Notes under the pieces: generated by a model
The model's input: the letters and a program-made list of their open reading frames with translations, nothing else
What the model was told of the DNA's origin: nothing
Databases searched by the model: none
Program-made: the position numbers and the translations under genes
Part shown: positions 6,726 to 14,474 of the stretch, piece after piece
Layout: each line of letters begins with the position of its first letter
How positions within the stretch are numbered: the stretch's first letter is position 1
NCBI GenBank assembly: GCA_002420145.1
Contig: DIHL01000072.1
Location: 1-22,251, forward strand
Direction: 5' to 3'
DNA from: Bacteroidetes bacterium UBA5697
Lineage (GTDB): Bacteria > Bacteroidota > Bacteroidia > B-17B0 > Aurantibacillaceae
Length of the DNA stretch: 22,251 nucleotides

Positions 6726-7958
6726 CTATTGTTCGTTTTTTAATTCAGATAAGAAATTATCTATAATTCCTGGTTTCACATGAGGCATAACAACAATTTT
6801 AAACCACTTCGACTGTTCGTCGTGACTATCAGGTACTAAATGGTATTTATGGGCTAATTCGGTACTAATATAATTAGCATCAATCGTTACAATATTTAAA
6901 TCTGGGTGACGGTAATGTTTAATGCCCCACTCTGTTAATGTTTCGGAAATAGAAGCAGCTTTATCTACTAATTGTTTCATCTTTACGGTCCAACCTACTG
7001 AACCATGAATACGTAAAATCATCCACACACAAACAGCATTAGCGCCAGAGCGACTACCGCACAAAGTATAATCTTTTCCTTTTACATAACCTGCTTCATT
7101 CGTACAAACATACTGCATAAATTCTTTTCTTATTAAAAATATACCAGTCCCATAAGGTGCTTGTAACATTTTATGTCCATCAATAGAAAAAGAAGTAATG
7201 TTTTTATTTGTAAAAGAAAAAGAAGTTTTTAAACTTGTAAATGGTAAAATAAATCCTCCGTAAGCGCCATCAACATGCAATTTATAATTCACATGTAATA
7301 AGTTTAAAAAATCAGTAATCTTATCAATATCATCTACTGAACCAAACATAGTTGTAGACATATTTACATTTACAATAAAATATTTAATACCATTTGCTAA
7401 AGTTAGTTCAATTTTTTGTTCCAAATCTTTAATTAAAATTTCACGATTTGTTGGATGAACATCAATTTCAATCCCTTTTAAATGTAATAAATCTAAGGCT
7501 TTAGGAATAGAATAATGTGTATCTGCAGAATAAACCACAGCAATATCTTTCATCTTAGCTTTGTATTCTTGCAAATAAAAATTTCTATAAATCCAAATAG
7601 CTTCAATATTTGCTTCTGTCCCACCACTTGCTACATAGCCATCATAGGAATATGGTTCTGCACCAAAAATTTCTTCGGCACAAATTTTAATTAAATCTTT
7701 TTCAATCTCATGTGTGCCAGCAAAAAAATCTTCATGTTCATCACCTAAAGTATGAACACCAATATGATTTGGATTAGCAATTAAAGTAGATAAAAAAGGT
7801 GCATCTTTTAAAAAAGGAGCATCATCGTAAAAGATATCTATATCTAAAAAAGTTCCAGGTATTCCTAAAATATTTTCGGTGCGGTAATTTGTATTTTTGC
7901 TTAAAGCATCGAATACTTTACGCTTAATTAATGAATATGAATATTTTTCCCAGAACAT
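6726..7958 (-). CDS. PLP-dependent group II amino acid decarboxylase
   Basis: A 410-residue fold-type I PLP enzyme of the group II decarboxylase family (histidine/glutamate/aromatic amino acid decarboxylases). Visible signatures are ASGGTEAN (110-117, phosphate contact), THYS (His148, stacking on the cofactor), HVDGAYGG (Asp230, pairing with the pyridine nitrogen) and SIDGHKM with Lys263 as the Schiff-base lysine. Size and the GSRSGANAV segment are closest in my judgement to bacterial histidine-decarboxylase-like members, but the substrate cannot be fixed by eye. It lies 9 nt after the SafE-type gene, so it appears to be the last gene of the cbb3 operon, an unexpected partner. Amine production or proton consumption during oxygen limitation is one possible reason (inference). 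Confidence 0.85.
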   Translation of the reverse strand: MFWEKYSYSLIKRKVFDALSKNTNYRTENILGIPGTFLDIDIFYDDAPFLKDAPFLSTLIANPNHIGVHTLGDEHEDFFAGTHEIEKDLIKICAEEIFGAEPYSYDGYVASGGTEANIEAIWIYRNFYLQEYKAKMKDIAVVYSADTHYSIPKALDLLHLKGIEIDVHPTNREILIKDLEQKIELTLANGIKYFIVNVNMSTTMFGSVDDIDKITDFLNLLHVNYKLHVDGAYGGFILPFTSLKTSFSFTNKNITSFSIDGHKMLQAPYGTGIFLIRKEFMQYVCTNEAGYVKGKDYTLCGSRSGANAVCVWMILRIHGSVGWTVKMKQLVDKAASISETLTEWGIKHYRHPDLNIVTIDANYISTELAHKYHLVPDSHDEQSKWFKIVVMPHVKPGIIDNFLSELKNEQ

Positions 7959-7967
7959 AATGATTAA

Positions 7968-8726
7968 TTAATGACATTTTTTAGGAGAACATTTAATGAT
8001 TGGTTTTCCATTTTCTGGTTTTTCACAACAAGATACTTTATGTGTTTCTTTTTCGAATTGAGGACTTAAATAAGGAATTCCTAAATTCAATCCTCTGATG
8101 ATTAATAAAACTGCCATCATAGAAACCACATAAGGCATTGCCTGACGAATATGATTACGATATTTTAAAGTAATAAACTGCCCTAAAAAAGCTACAGCAT
8201 ACATTACGGGAACAGTTCCTACTCCGAAATAAAACATAAACTCTGCTCCTTTTATATAATGACCAGTTGCAATAGCTCCTGCAATTCCTAAATACACTAA
8301 CCCACAAGGCAATAAGCCATTTAATAAACCAATAAAGAATAGAAAGTGTAATCCTTTTTTATTAAACAAATTACCCAATTGCAACTTGACAGAATTAATA
8401 AATGAATAAATAAAGCCTAAGCCTTTGGTTGTATTTAATGCGTTTACGTTAGTAAAAATAACTGACAGTAAAAGAAGAACACCTATAGATATAGAAAGTA
8501 TTTGCTGGAATCCACCCAAGAAAAAAGATTGACCTAATAAACCAAATACAACTCCTAAAAAAGTATAAGTAGCAACTCTTCCTAAATTATATAAAAAGAT
8601 TCCTAAATATTTTTTTAATGTAGAATATTGATGAACAGGAAGAGCTAACGCAACAGGACCACACATACCAATACAATGGAAACTACCTAAAAGACCTAAT
8701 GATATGGCAGCGATTACTAATTCCAT
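7968..8726 (-). CDS. SafE/TauE-like membrane protein (CcoH-linked, probable metal transport) with Cys-rich tail
   Basis: A 252-residue polytopic membrane protein with about six helices. Its N-terminus carries GSFHCIGMCGP (His17, Cys18, Cys22), the signature of the UreH/SafE-type branch found beside cbb3 genes. The internal LLNGLLPCGLVYLG repeat of the motif occurs near 135-148. The hydrophilic C-terminus is Cys-rich and ends CCEKPENGKPIIKCSPKKCH, with four Cys and a terminal His, suggesting metal binding. It starts 2 nt after ccoH. Because CcoN needs copper and the ATPase CcoI is next door, copper handling for oxidase assembly is the likely role, but this is inference from motif and context. 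Annotations as sulfite exporter are family defaults, not evidence. Confidence 0.78.
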   Translation of the reverse strand: MELVIAAISLGLLGSFHCIGMCGPVALALPVHQYSTLKKYLGIFLYNLGRVATYTFLGVVFGLLGQSFFLGGFQQILSISIGVLLLLSVIFTNVNALNTTKGLGFIYSFINSVKLQLGNLFNKKGLHFLFFIGLLNGLLPCGLVYLGIAGAIATGHYIKGAEFMFYFGVGTVPVMYAVAFLGQFITLKYRNHIRQAMPYVVSMMAVLLIIRGLNLGIPYLSPQFEKETHKVSCCEKPENGKPIIKCSPKKCH

Positions 8727-8728
8727 TT

Positions 8729-9166
8729 TTAATTTACAAAAATCACTTCTTCTTTAAAGTAGTTTTTTTGATTACTAGTCCAAGATAATTGCAATTTATA
8801 AGCACCATGAATTAAATCTTTTGAATCAATAATTTGCTCATTGTTTACAAAATTCATTTTTAGTTGAACATCTTTACTAGAATCTGATGGACGAAAAAAT
8901 GTGACAGTGCCTTTAAAATCATTGCTTAATAAAGCTGAATCAATTTTTAAAATAATTGAATTTCCATTTATTGAATGCGTAATACTTGCTCCGGCTAAAG
9001 ATTTTTCGTTATTAGTTGCGTTAATTTTTTGCTGGAAATTAATTTCTTGAGCGTAGTAATCACTACTCACTAATTCTACTTTTTGTCCGTAGCTCATAAA
9101 CACTAAAGTTAATATTAAGCCAACGAAGCTTAAATACAAGACTACTATTTTACCTCCAAAGTTCAT
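8729..9166 (-). CDS. ccoH: cbb3 oxidase assembly protein CcoH/FixH
   Basis: A 145-residue FixH/CcoH-like protein: one N-terminal transmembrane helix (about 7-25) followed by GQKVELVSSDYYAQEINFQQKI, the characteristic start of the periplasmic domain, then a beta-rich domain. CcoH is needed for assembly or stability of the cbb3 oxidase and works with the copper ATPase CcoI. It starts 11 nt after ccoG and ends 2 nt before the SafE-type gene. The order G-H-safE matches other Bacteroidota cbb3 clusters. Sequence conservation in this family is low, so the call rests on the YYxxE pattern, topology and position. Confidence 0.85.
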   Translation of the reverse strand: MNFGGKIVVLYLSFVGLILTLVFMSYGQKVELVSSDYYAQEINFQQKINATNNEKSLAGASITHSINGNSIILKIDSALLSNDFKGTVTFFRPSDSSKDVQLKMNFVNNEQIIDSKDLIHGAYKLQLSWTSNQKNYFKEEVIFVN

Positions 9167-9177
9167 GATATTTAATT

Positions 9178-10602
9178 TTAATGATTATTAAATTTAATAG
9201 GGCCTAAAAAATTTGTTTTGACTGTTTTTATTTTCTTACCATGAGAATAAACACCTATTACTAACTTTACTTTTCGTTCAACTATATCTTTTTTATTTAA
9301 GTATACAAAAAACTCTCCCATGGTAACACCTTCTGCTTTTACTTGAATATCCTTGCCTATTAATTGAATTTTATAATCTTTAAAGTTTTCTACTTTTAAA
9401 TCTACAGGTAAATTCTCGCGAGTTTTATTGACTAGTTTGATTGTAAACAAATTACTTAGTTGATCATTAGGCTGTTCTTGATACAACATTCCTTTTGCTC
9501 TTAAAATTGTCGCATCATAATCAGAACGTGTGGTTAATAAAACAGTTTCTACTCCAATTAAAACCAATAATACAGCTGTATAAGCTTTCATTCTGGTTGT
9601 AAAAGTTAGTTTTACTTTATCCTTTATGCCATTTTCAGAATCATAGCGAATCAAACCTTTCTCTAAGCCAACACTTTCCATCATGTGGTCGCAAGCATCG
9701 ATACAAGCTGTACAACTAATACATTCTAATTGGGTACCATTTCTGATATCGATTCCTGTTGGACATACTTTCACACATAAATTACAATCAATACAATCTC
9801 CTCCCGTTCTTACTTCATTCTTCTTAAAATGGTGTCTATCTTCTCCTCTCACATAATCATAAGCAACGACTACTGAATTTTTATCTAATAATACACCTTG
9901 CATTCTTCCGTAGGGACAAACGATTAAACATACCTGTTCTCTAAACCACCAATACACAAAAAAGAAAACGGTAGTAAATAAAATAATGCCAATAAATGAT
10001 CCTAAATTTTCATTAATATTTTTAAGGATAGCATAAACATTATCTACACTAATCACATAACTAAGCAACGTAATGGATATAACAAAAGATATGCTGTAAA
10101 ATGCTAAGAATTTTAATACTCGTTTTTTAATTTTATCAGCGTTCCAAGGTGCTTTTTTTAAAGCTTTTTGGTAATTAGCATCTCCATCAATCCAGTACTC
10201 AATCTTACGGAAAATCATTTCCATAAAAATAGTTTGCGGACAAGCCCAACCGCAAAATAATCTACCAAAAACGACTGTAAATAAGGCGATAAACACAATA
10301 AAGATGAGCATTCCTAATCCGAAGATAAAAAAATCTTGAGCCCAAAAAATTGAACCAAATAAAATAAATTTTTTCTCAGGAACGTTAAAAAGAAATAATG
10401 GTTCGCCATTATATTTAATAAATGGAACAGCAAAAAATACGATTAAGTAAACCCAAGTAAAATAAGTTCTTAAATCATAATATTTCCCAAAGGGCTTTGT
10501 TGGATAAACATAAACTCTTTTACCTTCTTCATTAATTGTAGCAATATGATCTCTAAAAGATTCGTCGTGTTTATCGTTTTGTTTATTTCCTTGAGTATCC
10601 AT
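9178..10602 (-). CDS. ccoG: cbb3 oxidase accessory protein CcoG (polyferredoxin)
   Basis: A 474-residue membrane-bound polyferredoxin. It has about five transmembrane helices, cysteine pairs CGWAC (Cys117, Cys121) and CLIVC (Cys225, Cys229), and a cytosolic 2[4Fe-4S] segment with CIDCNLCVKVC (270-280) and CISCTACIDAC (294-304). The CPYGRMQG stretch is typical for CcoG/RdxA. A periplasmic Ig-like domain makes up the C-terminus. In proteobacteria CcoG reduces Cu(II) to Cu(I) for delivery to the oxidase, and the same job is likely here. It is separated from ccoP by 55 bp holding a short inverted repeat, and from ccoH by 11 nt. Confidence 0.95.
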   Translation of the reverse strand: MDTQGNKQNDKHDESFRDHIATINEEGKRVYVYPTKPFGKYYDLRTYFTWVYLIVFFAVPFIKYNGEPLFLFNVPEKKFILFGSIFWAQDFFIFGLGMLIFIVFIALFTVVFGRLFCGWACPQTIFMEMIFRKIEYWIDGDANYQKALKKAPWNADKIKKRVLKFLAFYSISFVISITLLSYVISVDNVYAILKNINENLGSFIGIILFTTVFFFVYWWFREQVCLIVCPYGRMQGVLLDKNSVVVAYDYVRGEDRHHFKKNEVRTGGDCIDCNLCVKVCPTGIDIRNGTQLECISCTACIDACDHMMESVGLEKGLIRYDSENGIKDKVKLTFTTRMKAYTAVLLVLIGVETVLLTTRSDYDATILRAKGMLYQEQPNDQLSNLFTIKLVNKTRENLPVDLKVENFKDYKIQLIGKDIQVKAEGVTMGEFFVYLNKKDIVERKVKLVIGVYSHGKKIKTVKTNFLGPIKFNNH

Positions 10603-10638
10603 TTTAATTATAGTATTTAAACATGATAATTTACAGAC

Positions 10639-10655
10639 TTATCTTTTAAAGATAA
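10639..10655. repeat. AT-rich inverted repeat between ccoP and ccoG
   Basis: TTATCTTT (10639-10646) and AAAGATAA (10648-10655) form perfect 8-bp arms around a single T, just after the ccoP stop. There is no loop or T-run, so it is a poor terminator; it could be an RNA processing site or a protein-binding palindrome. Chance is a real possibility in DNA this AT-rich. Confidence 0.3.
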
Positions 10656-10657
10656 AT

Positions 10658-11878
10658 TTATTTCTTCGCTGTGGTAACAGTTGCTGCAGCAGTCGATTTT
10701 AAACTATCCGCTTTAATTTGAATAGCTAAACTATCCCCAATTACAGCAGTAGAATCACTTATTGGAGCGGCACCGCCTTCCATATATAAATCGCCTTGAG
10801 GAGCTTTACCATTTGGAGGATTTGTTCCTTTTAATGATTTAATGAAAGAAGTTACTTGTGCTATTTGCATAGGAGATAAATCTTCTTTCCAAGCTTTCAT
10901 TCCTTTTTCAATCCAACCATATTTAATTGATTTGAAAATATCTTGAATACTTCCACCATGCATCCAATATTCATCAGCGAAATTAGGACCTACAGTACCC
11001 TCGCCTAATTGCCCATGACATGCGGCACAATTAGCTATAAATACTGCTTTACCAGCTGCAATATCAGAAGCGTCTGTTAGTAATTTAACGGTACTTTCAT
11101 CCACATTATTAGCAGAAGTTTTCATAAATTCTTCAACTTCTAACTTAGCTTGCGCTATTTCTTTTTCGTATTCTTTTGTTTGTAAATCACCAGTACCTAG
11201 TACATGAAAATTAAATAAATAAATAACTGAAACTACAATCGTTAAGTAAAATCCATATTTCCACCAAGGTGGCAAGTTGTTATCTAACTCTTTAATTCCG
11301 TCATAATCATGATCTAACATAATACTTTCTTCTTCTTCAACAGCAACAGCATCTGTTAAACTCATTATTATTTTAGACTCCACTTTCTTAGCTTTAGAAG
11401 TAGCTTCTACAACTGTATGAGTTTTTACTAAGAAATTAAATTGGTAAATAATTAAACCAAGAACAACTAACTCTATAAAAACTATTGCTAACATGAAGTA
11501 AAAGGTAAATTGATCTAATCCGCCAATTCTACCATCGTCTACTTTAGCAATTGCCACTACTTTTTCTTGAGACATCATAGCAAAAGATGACAACATCAAT
11601 AACACAGTTGTTACATTTCTCATAGTAGAAGAGTTATCTTCTTTTTTATTGGAATATTTAGAAGTTAAATAATCGCTATCTGCAATGTTTTTGAACACGC
11701 TACTAAATGCTACAATTACAATTGCTAAAACTATGATAGTAACAAGCAGTGTTAAAAACAACACATTTGTAAAATAAGAACTACTTTCTTTGGTTGTTTG
11801 TTCCTGACAAAAACCCACAGCCGGAATTAACATTACAACGGCAAGTGATTTTATTTTATTAAAATTATTCATAAGCAT
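10658..11878 (-). CDS. ccoP: cbb3 oxidase subunit III, CcoP (single-haem form)
   Basis: A 406-residue CcoP. The part matching the proteobacterial N-terminus is DYDGIKELDNNLPPWWKYGFY (191-211), followed by a transmembrane helix to about 223. There is one haem c motif, CAACH (284-288), with likely axial Met327 in GMKAW. Proteobacterial CcoP has two haems, so the second is missing here. About 190 extra residues precede the core: three hydrophobic stretches (about 36-60, 88-103 and 123-147). The Ala/Ser/Thr/Lys-rich C-terminus (about 370-406) looks disordered. It starts 3 nt after ccoQ. Its role is to carry electrons from periplasmic donors to the CcoO haem. An ATG at 11872 is an equally possible start. 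Confidence 0.92.
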   Translation of the reverse strand: MLMNNFNKIKSLAVVMLIPAVGFCQEQTTKESSSYFTNVLFLTLLVTIIVLAIVIVAFSSVFKNIADSDYLTSKYSNKKEDNSSTMRNVTTVLLMLSSFAMMSQEKVVAIAKVDDGRIGGLDQFTFYFMLAIVFIELVVLGLIIYQFNFLVKTHTVVEATSKAKKVESKIIMSLTDAVAVEEEESIMLDHDYDGIKELDNNLPPWWKYGFYLTIVVSVIYLFNFHVLGTGDLQTKEYEKEIAQAKLEVEEFMKTSANNVDESTVKLLTDASDIAAGKAVFIANCAACHGQLGEGTVGPNFADEYWMHGGSIQDIFKSIKYGWIEKGMKAWKEDLSPMQIAQVTSFIKSLKGTNPPNGKAPQGDLYMEGGAAPISDSTAVIGDSLAIQIKADSLKSTAAATVTTAKK

Positions 11879-11881
11879 AGA

Positions 11882-12055
11882 TTAATTAGTTTCGTTATCG
11901 TTGATTGGAAGGTTGCTTAATTTCTCGAAATGTTTTTTATTTCCTTTGATTACATAGAAAGTAACTAAACCAAAAAACACAACAAATATCATTAATGAGA
12001 TGAGTGGATAAATCCCGATTCCGGTGATACTTTCCAAATAGTTTTTAAATTTCAT
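11882..12055 (-). CDS. ccoQ: cbb3 oxidase small subunit CcoQ
   Basis: A 57-residue small protein in the gap between the ccoNO fusion and ccoP. Translated from the ATG at 12055 it begins MKFKNYLESITGIGIYPLI, has one transmembrane helix at about 15-36 (SLMIFVVFFGLVTFYVI), then a basic stretch KGNKKHFEKLSNLP and a polar end. Size, topology and position match CcoQ/FixQ, the single-helix subunit that stabilises CcoP binding to the core. The stop at 11884-11882 is 3 nt before the ccoP ATG. Sequence similarity in CcoQ is always weak, so the call relies on gene order and topology. Confidence 0.87.
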   Translation of the reverse strand: MKFKNYLESITGIGIYPLISLMIFVVFFGLVTFYVIKGNKKHFEKLSNLPINDNETN

Positions 12056-12080
12056 TTTAATACGATTAAATATTTATAAA

Positions 12081-14207
12081 TTATTTTTGTGTTTTTAATC
12101 CTTCTGATTTAATATCTTTTCCTAAACGCTGTAAGTATGCTATTAATGCAACTATCTCTCTATCTGGCAATGTTTCGATACCATCTTTTTTCAAATTAGC
12201 TGTAATTTCTTTTGCTTGCTTTTCCATATCATTAATCGCAATTTTATCGTAACCTTCTGGATAAGGAACACCTAAACGTTGCATCGCTTTAATTTTTGAC
12301 ATAGTTGAATTTGCATCTAATTGATCTTCTAACAGCCAAGGATACTGAGGCATTACAGAGCCTGGTGACATTGAAGTTGGATCTAACATATGATTATAAT
12401 GCCAGCTATCAGGATATTTACCACCTAATCGAGCTAAATCTGGACCTGTACGTTTAGAACCCCACTGAAATGGATGATCGTATACAAACTCTCCTGCTTT
12501 TGAATATTCGCCATAACGAGCCGTTTCACTTCTAAAAGGACGAACCATTTGTGAGTGACATGTATAACATCCTTCTCTTACATATATATCTCTACCTTGT
12601 AATTCTAATGGAGTGTATGGTTTCACACTAGCAATAGTAGGGATATTTGATTTTACCAAGAACACTGGAACAAACTCTATTAAACCACCAATAGCTACCA
12701 CAACTAAACTTACAATCATTAATTGTATTGGTTTACGCTCAATCCAACGGTGCCAGTGATCTTTAGAATGAGATTGATATTCACCAACTAATGCTGGAGC
12801 TTGATCTTCTTCAATTTCTAAGAATGTACCAACTTTAATTGTTTTAATTAAATTATATGTCATTAAAATAGCACCTACTAAAAATAATGCGCCACCAACA
12901 GAACGAGCAATATAGAATGGAATCATTTTAGTAACTGTATCCATGAATTGCCATTTTAATTGACCTTCTGGAGTAAAATCTTTCCACATCGAAGATTGCA
13001 TGAAACCTGCCCAATACATTGGAACTGCATATAAAACAATTCCTAAAGTTCCAATCCAAAAATGAGTGTTTGCTAATTTTTCAGAATATAATTTTGTTTG
13101 GAATAATCTTGGTATTAACCAATATAAAATACCAAATGTCATAAATCCATTCCATCCTAATGCACCAACGTGAACGTGAGCAACAATCCAATCAGTATAG
13201 TGAGCAATCGCATTTACATTTTTTAAAGATAACATTGGTCCTTCGAAAGTAGCCATACCATAAGCTGTTACAGCAACTACTAAGAATTTTAAACCTACAT
13301 TATCTCGCACTCTATCCCAAGCACCACGTAGCGTTAATAAACCATTAATCATACCTCCCCAAGATGGAGCAATTAACATTACTGAGAATACAACACCTAA
13401 AGATTGTGCCCAATCTGGAACAGAAGTATATAATAAATGGTGAGGACCAGCCCAGATGTATAAGAAAATTAAAGCCCAAAAGTGGATAATAGATAAACGA
13501 TATGAATAAACTGGGCGTTGGGCCATTTTAGGTAAGAAATAATACATTAAACCTAAATATGGAGTTGTTAAGAAAAATGCCACTGCATTATGTCCATACC
13601 ACCATTGTACTAAAGCATCTTGAACACCTGCATACCAAGAATATGATTTCCAAAAAGAAACTGGAATTTCAATGGAGTTAACAATGTGCAACATGGCAAC
13701 CGTTACAAACGTTGCTATATAAAACCAAATAGCAACATATAAATGGCGCTCACGACGACGAATAATTGTACCGAACATATTCCAGCCAAATACCACCCAA
13801 ACTAGTGTAATTAAAATATCAATTGGCCACTCTAATTCGGCATATTCTTTACCTGTTGTTTTACCAAGAACTAAAGTTAAAGCTGCTAAAACAATAATTA
13901 ATTGCCAACCCCAAAAGTGAATTTTACTTAATAAATCACTGAACATACGAGCTTTTAATAATCGTTGTAACGAATAATAAACACCCATAAAAATACCATT
14001 ACCTACAAAAGCAAAAATTACAGCGTTAGTATGCAACGGACGCAAACGACCAAAAGTCGTATAAGGTAAATTTAAATTAGCTGCAGGTAAATACAATTGG
14101 ATAGCAGCTATTAAACCCACTAACATTCCTACTAAACCCCAAAGAATGGTTGCATAAGCAAACATCTTCACTGTTTTGTTGTCGTACTGAAATTTTTGAA
14201 GTTCCAT
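12081..14207 (-). CDS. ccoNO: Fused cbb3 oxidase subunits CcoN-CcoO
   Basis: A 708-residue fusion of the catalytic haem-copper subunit and the membrane-anchored mono-haem cytochrome c, the arrangement common in Bacteroidota. The CcoN part (about 1-460) holds the expected histidines: His59 in RLRPLHTN, His206 in WWYGHNAV, the CuB pair His256-His257 in GPHHLLY, and His344/His346 in AHVHVG. The CcoO part has an anchoring helix (about 496-518) and the haem c site CYTCHSQMVRPF (547-558), ending with an IVALIAYLQRLG helix. I start at the ATG at 14207, one base after the ccoS stop (TAATATG). An in-frame start at 14273 would lie inside ccoS and adds a lysine-rich leader with no family match. Confidence 0.97.
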   Translation of the reverse strand: MELQKFQYDNKTVKMFAYATILWGLVGMLVGLIAAIQLYLPAANLNLPYTTFGRLRPLHTNAVIFAFVGNGIFMGVYYSLQRLLKARMFSDLLSKIHFWGWQLIIVLAALTLVLGKTTGKEYAELEWPIDILITLVWVVFGWNMFGTIIRRRERHLYVAIWFYIATFVTVAMLHIVNSIEIPVSFWKSYSWYAGVQDALVQWWYGHNAVAFFLTTPYLGLMYYFLPKMAQRPVYSYRLSIIHFWALIFLYIWAGPHHLLYTSVPDWAQSLGVVFSVMLIAPSWGGMINGLLTLRGAWDRVRDNVGLKFLVVAVTAYGMATFEGPMLSLKNVNAIAHYTDWIVAHVHVGALGWNGFMTFGILYWLIPRLFQTKLYSEKLANTHFWIGTLGIVLYAVPMYWAGFMQSSMWKDFTPEGQLKWQFMDTVTKMIPFYIARSVGGALFLVGAILMTYNLIKTIKVGTFLEIEEDQAPALVGEYQSHSKDHWHRWIERKPIQLMIVSLVVVAIGGLIEFVPVFLVKSNIPTIASVKPYTPLELQGRDIYVREGCYTCHSQMVRPFRSETARYGEYSKAGEFVYDHPFQWGSKRTGPDLARLGGKYPDSWHYNHMLDPTSMSPGSVMPQYPWLLEDQLDANSTMSKIKAMQRLGVPYPEGYDKIAINDMEKQAKEITANLKKDGIETLPDREIVALIAYLQRLGKDIKSEGLKTQK

Positions 14208-14208
14208 A

Positions 14209-14400
14209 TTATTTTGTTTTTTTGGTTTTATTATTTGTTTCTTGTTTTTTTTCTTGAATTGTGGTGTTGTCAAACAACATTCTTACCGAGGGGGTGTAAT
14301 CATCTTCGTATTGATTACTTCTTACCGACCAAATAAAGGCTATTAAAAACCCTATTGCAAGTAATAAACTGGCTCCTATCATGATGAAAATTGCGCTCAT
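14209..14400 (-). CDS. ccoS: cbb3 oxidase maturation protein CcoS
   Basis: A 63-residue CcoS: one N-terminal transmembrane helix (about 2-24), then the family hallmark WSVRSNQYEDDYTPSVRML and a Lys-rich tail. CcoS is needed to insert haem and copper into CcoN. It is the first gene of the operon ccoS-NO-Q-P-G-H-safE-decarboxylase. The ATG at 14400 lies about 4 nt from the inferred transcription start. The copper ATPase ccoI ends 54 bp upstream and has its own promoter. Confidence 0.93.
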   Translation of the reverse strand: MSAIFIMIGASLLLAIGFLIAFIWSVRSNQYEDDYTPSVRMLFDNTTIQEKKQETNNKTKKTK

Positions 14401-14408
14401 ATCGAGGG

Positions 14409-14474
14409 TAAAATTAATTTAGTTAATATTTTTTATACCTGACTATTATCATTACTAATAATGACTTTTATCAG
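14409..14474 (-). promoter_or_regulatory. cbb3 operon promoter with tandem FNR-like boxes
   Basis: TAATTTTA (14416-14409, minus strand) is one base off TAnnTTTG. CTGAC-TATT-ATCAT (14439-14452) is centred 29.5 bp upstream and ATGAC-TTTT-ATCAG (14461-14474) exactly 22 bp further. The distal box lies inside the last codons of ccoI, so coding sequence doubles as operator. Inferred start about 14404. Confidence 0.75.

Noticed and set aside
14208..14273. Extended CcoN start at 14273
   Set aside because: It would lie entirely inside ccoS and adds a lysine/glutamine-rich leader not found in the family; the ATG at 14207 follows the ccoS stop by one base.
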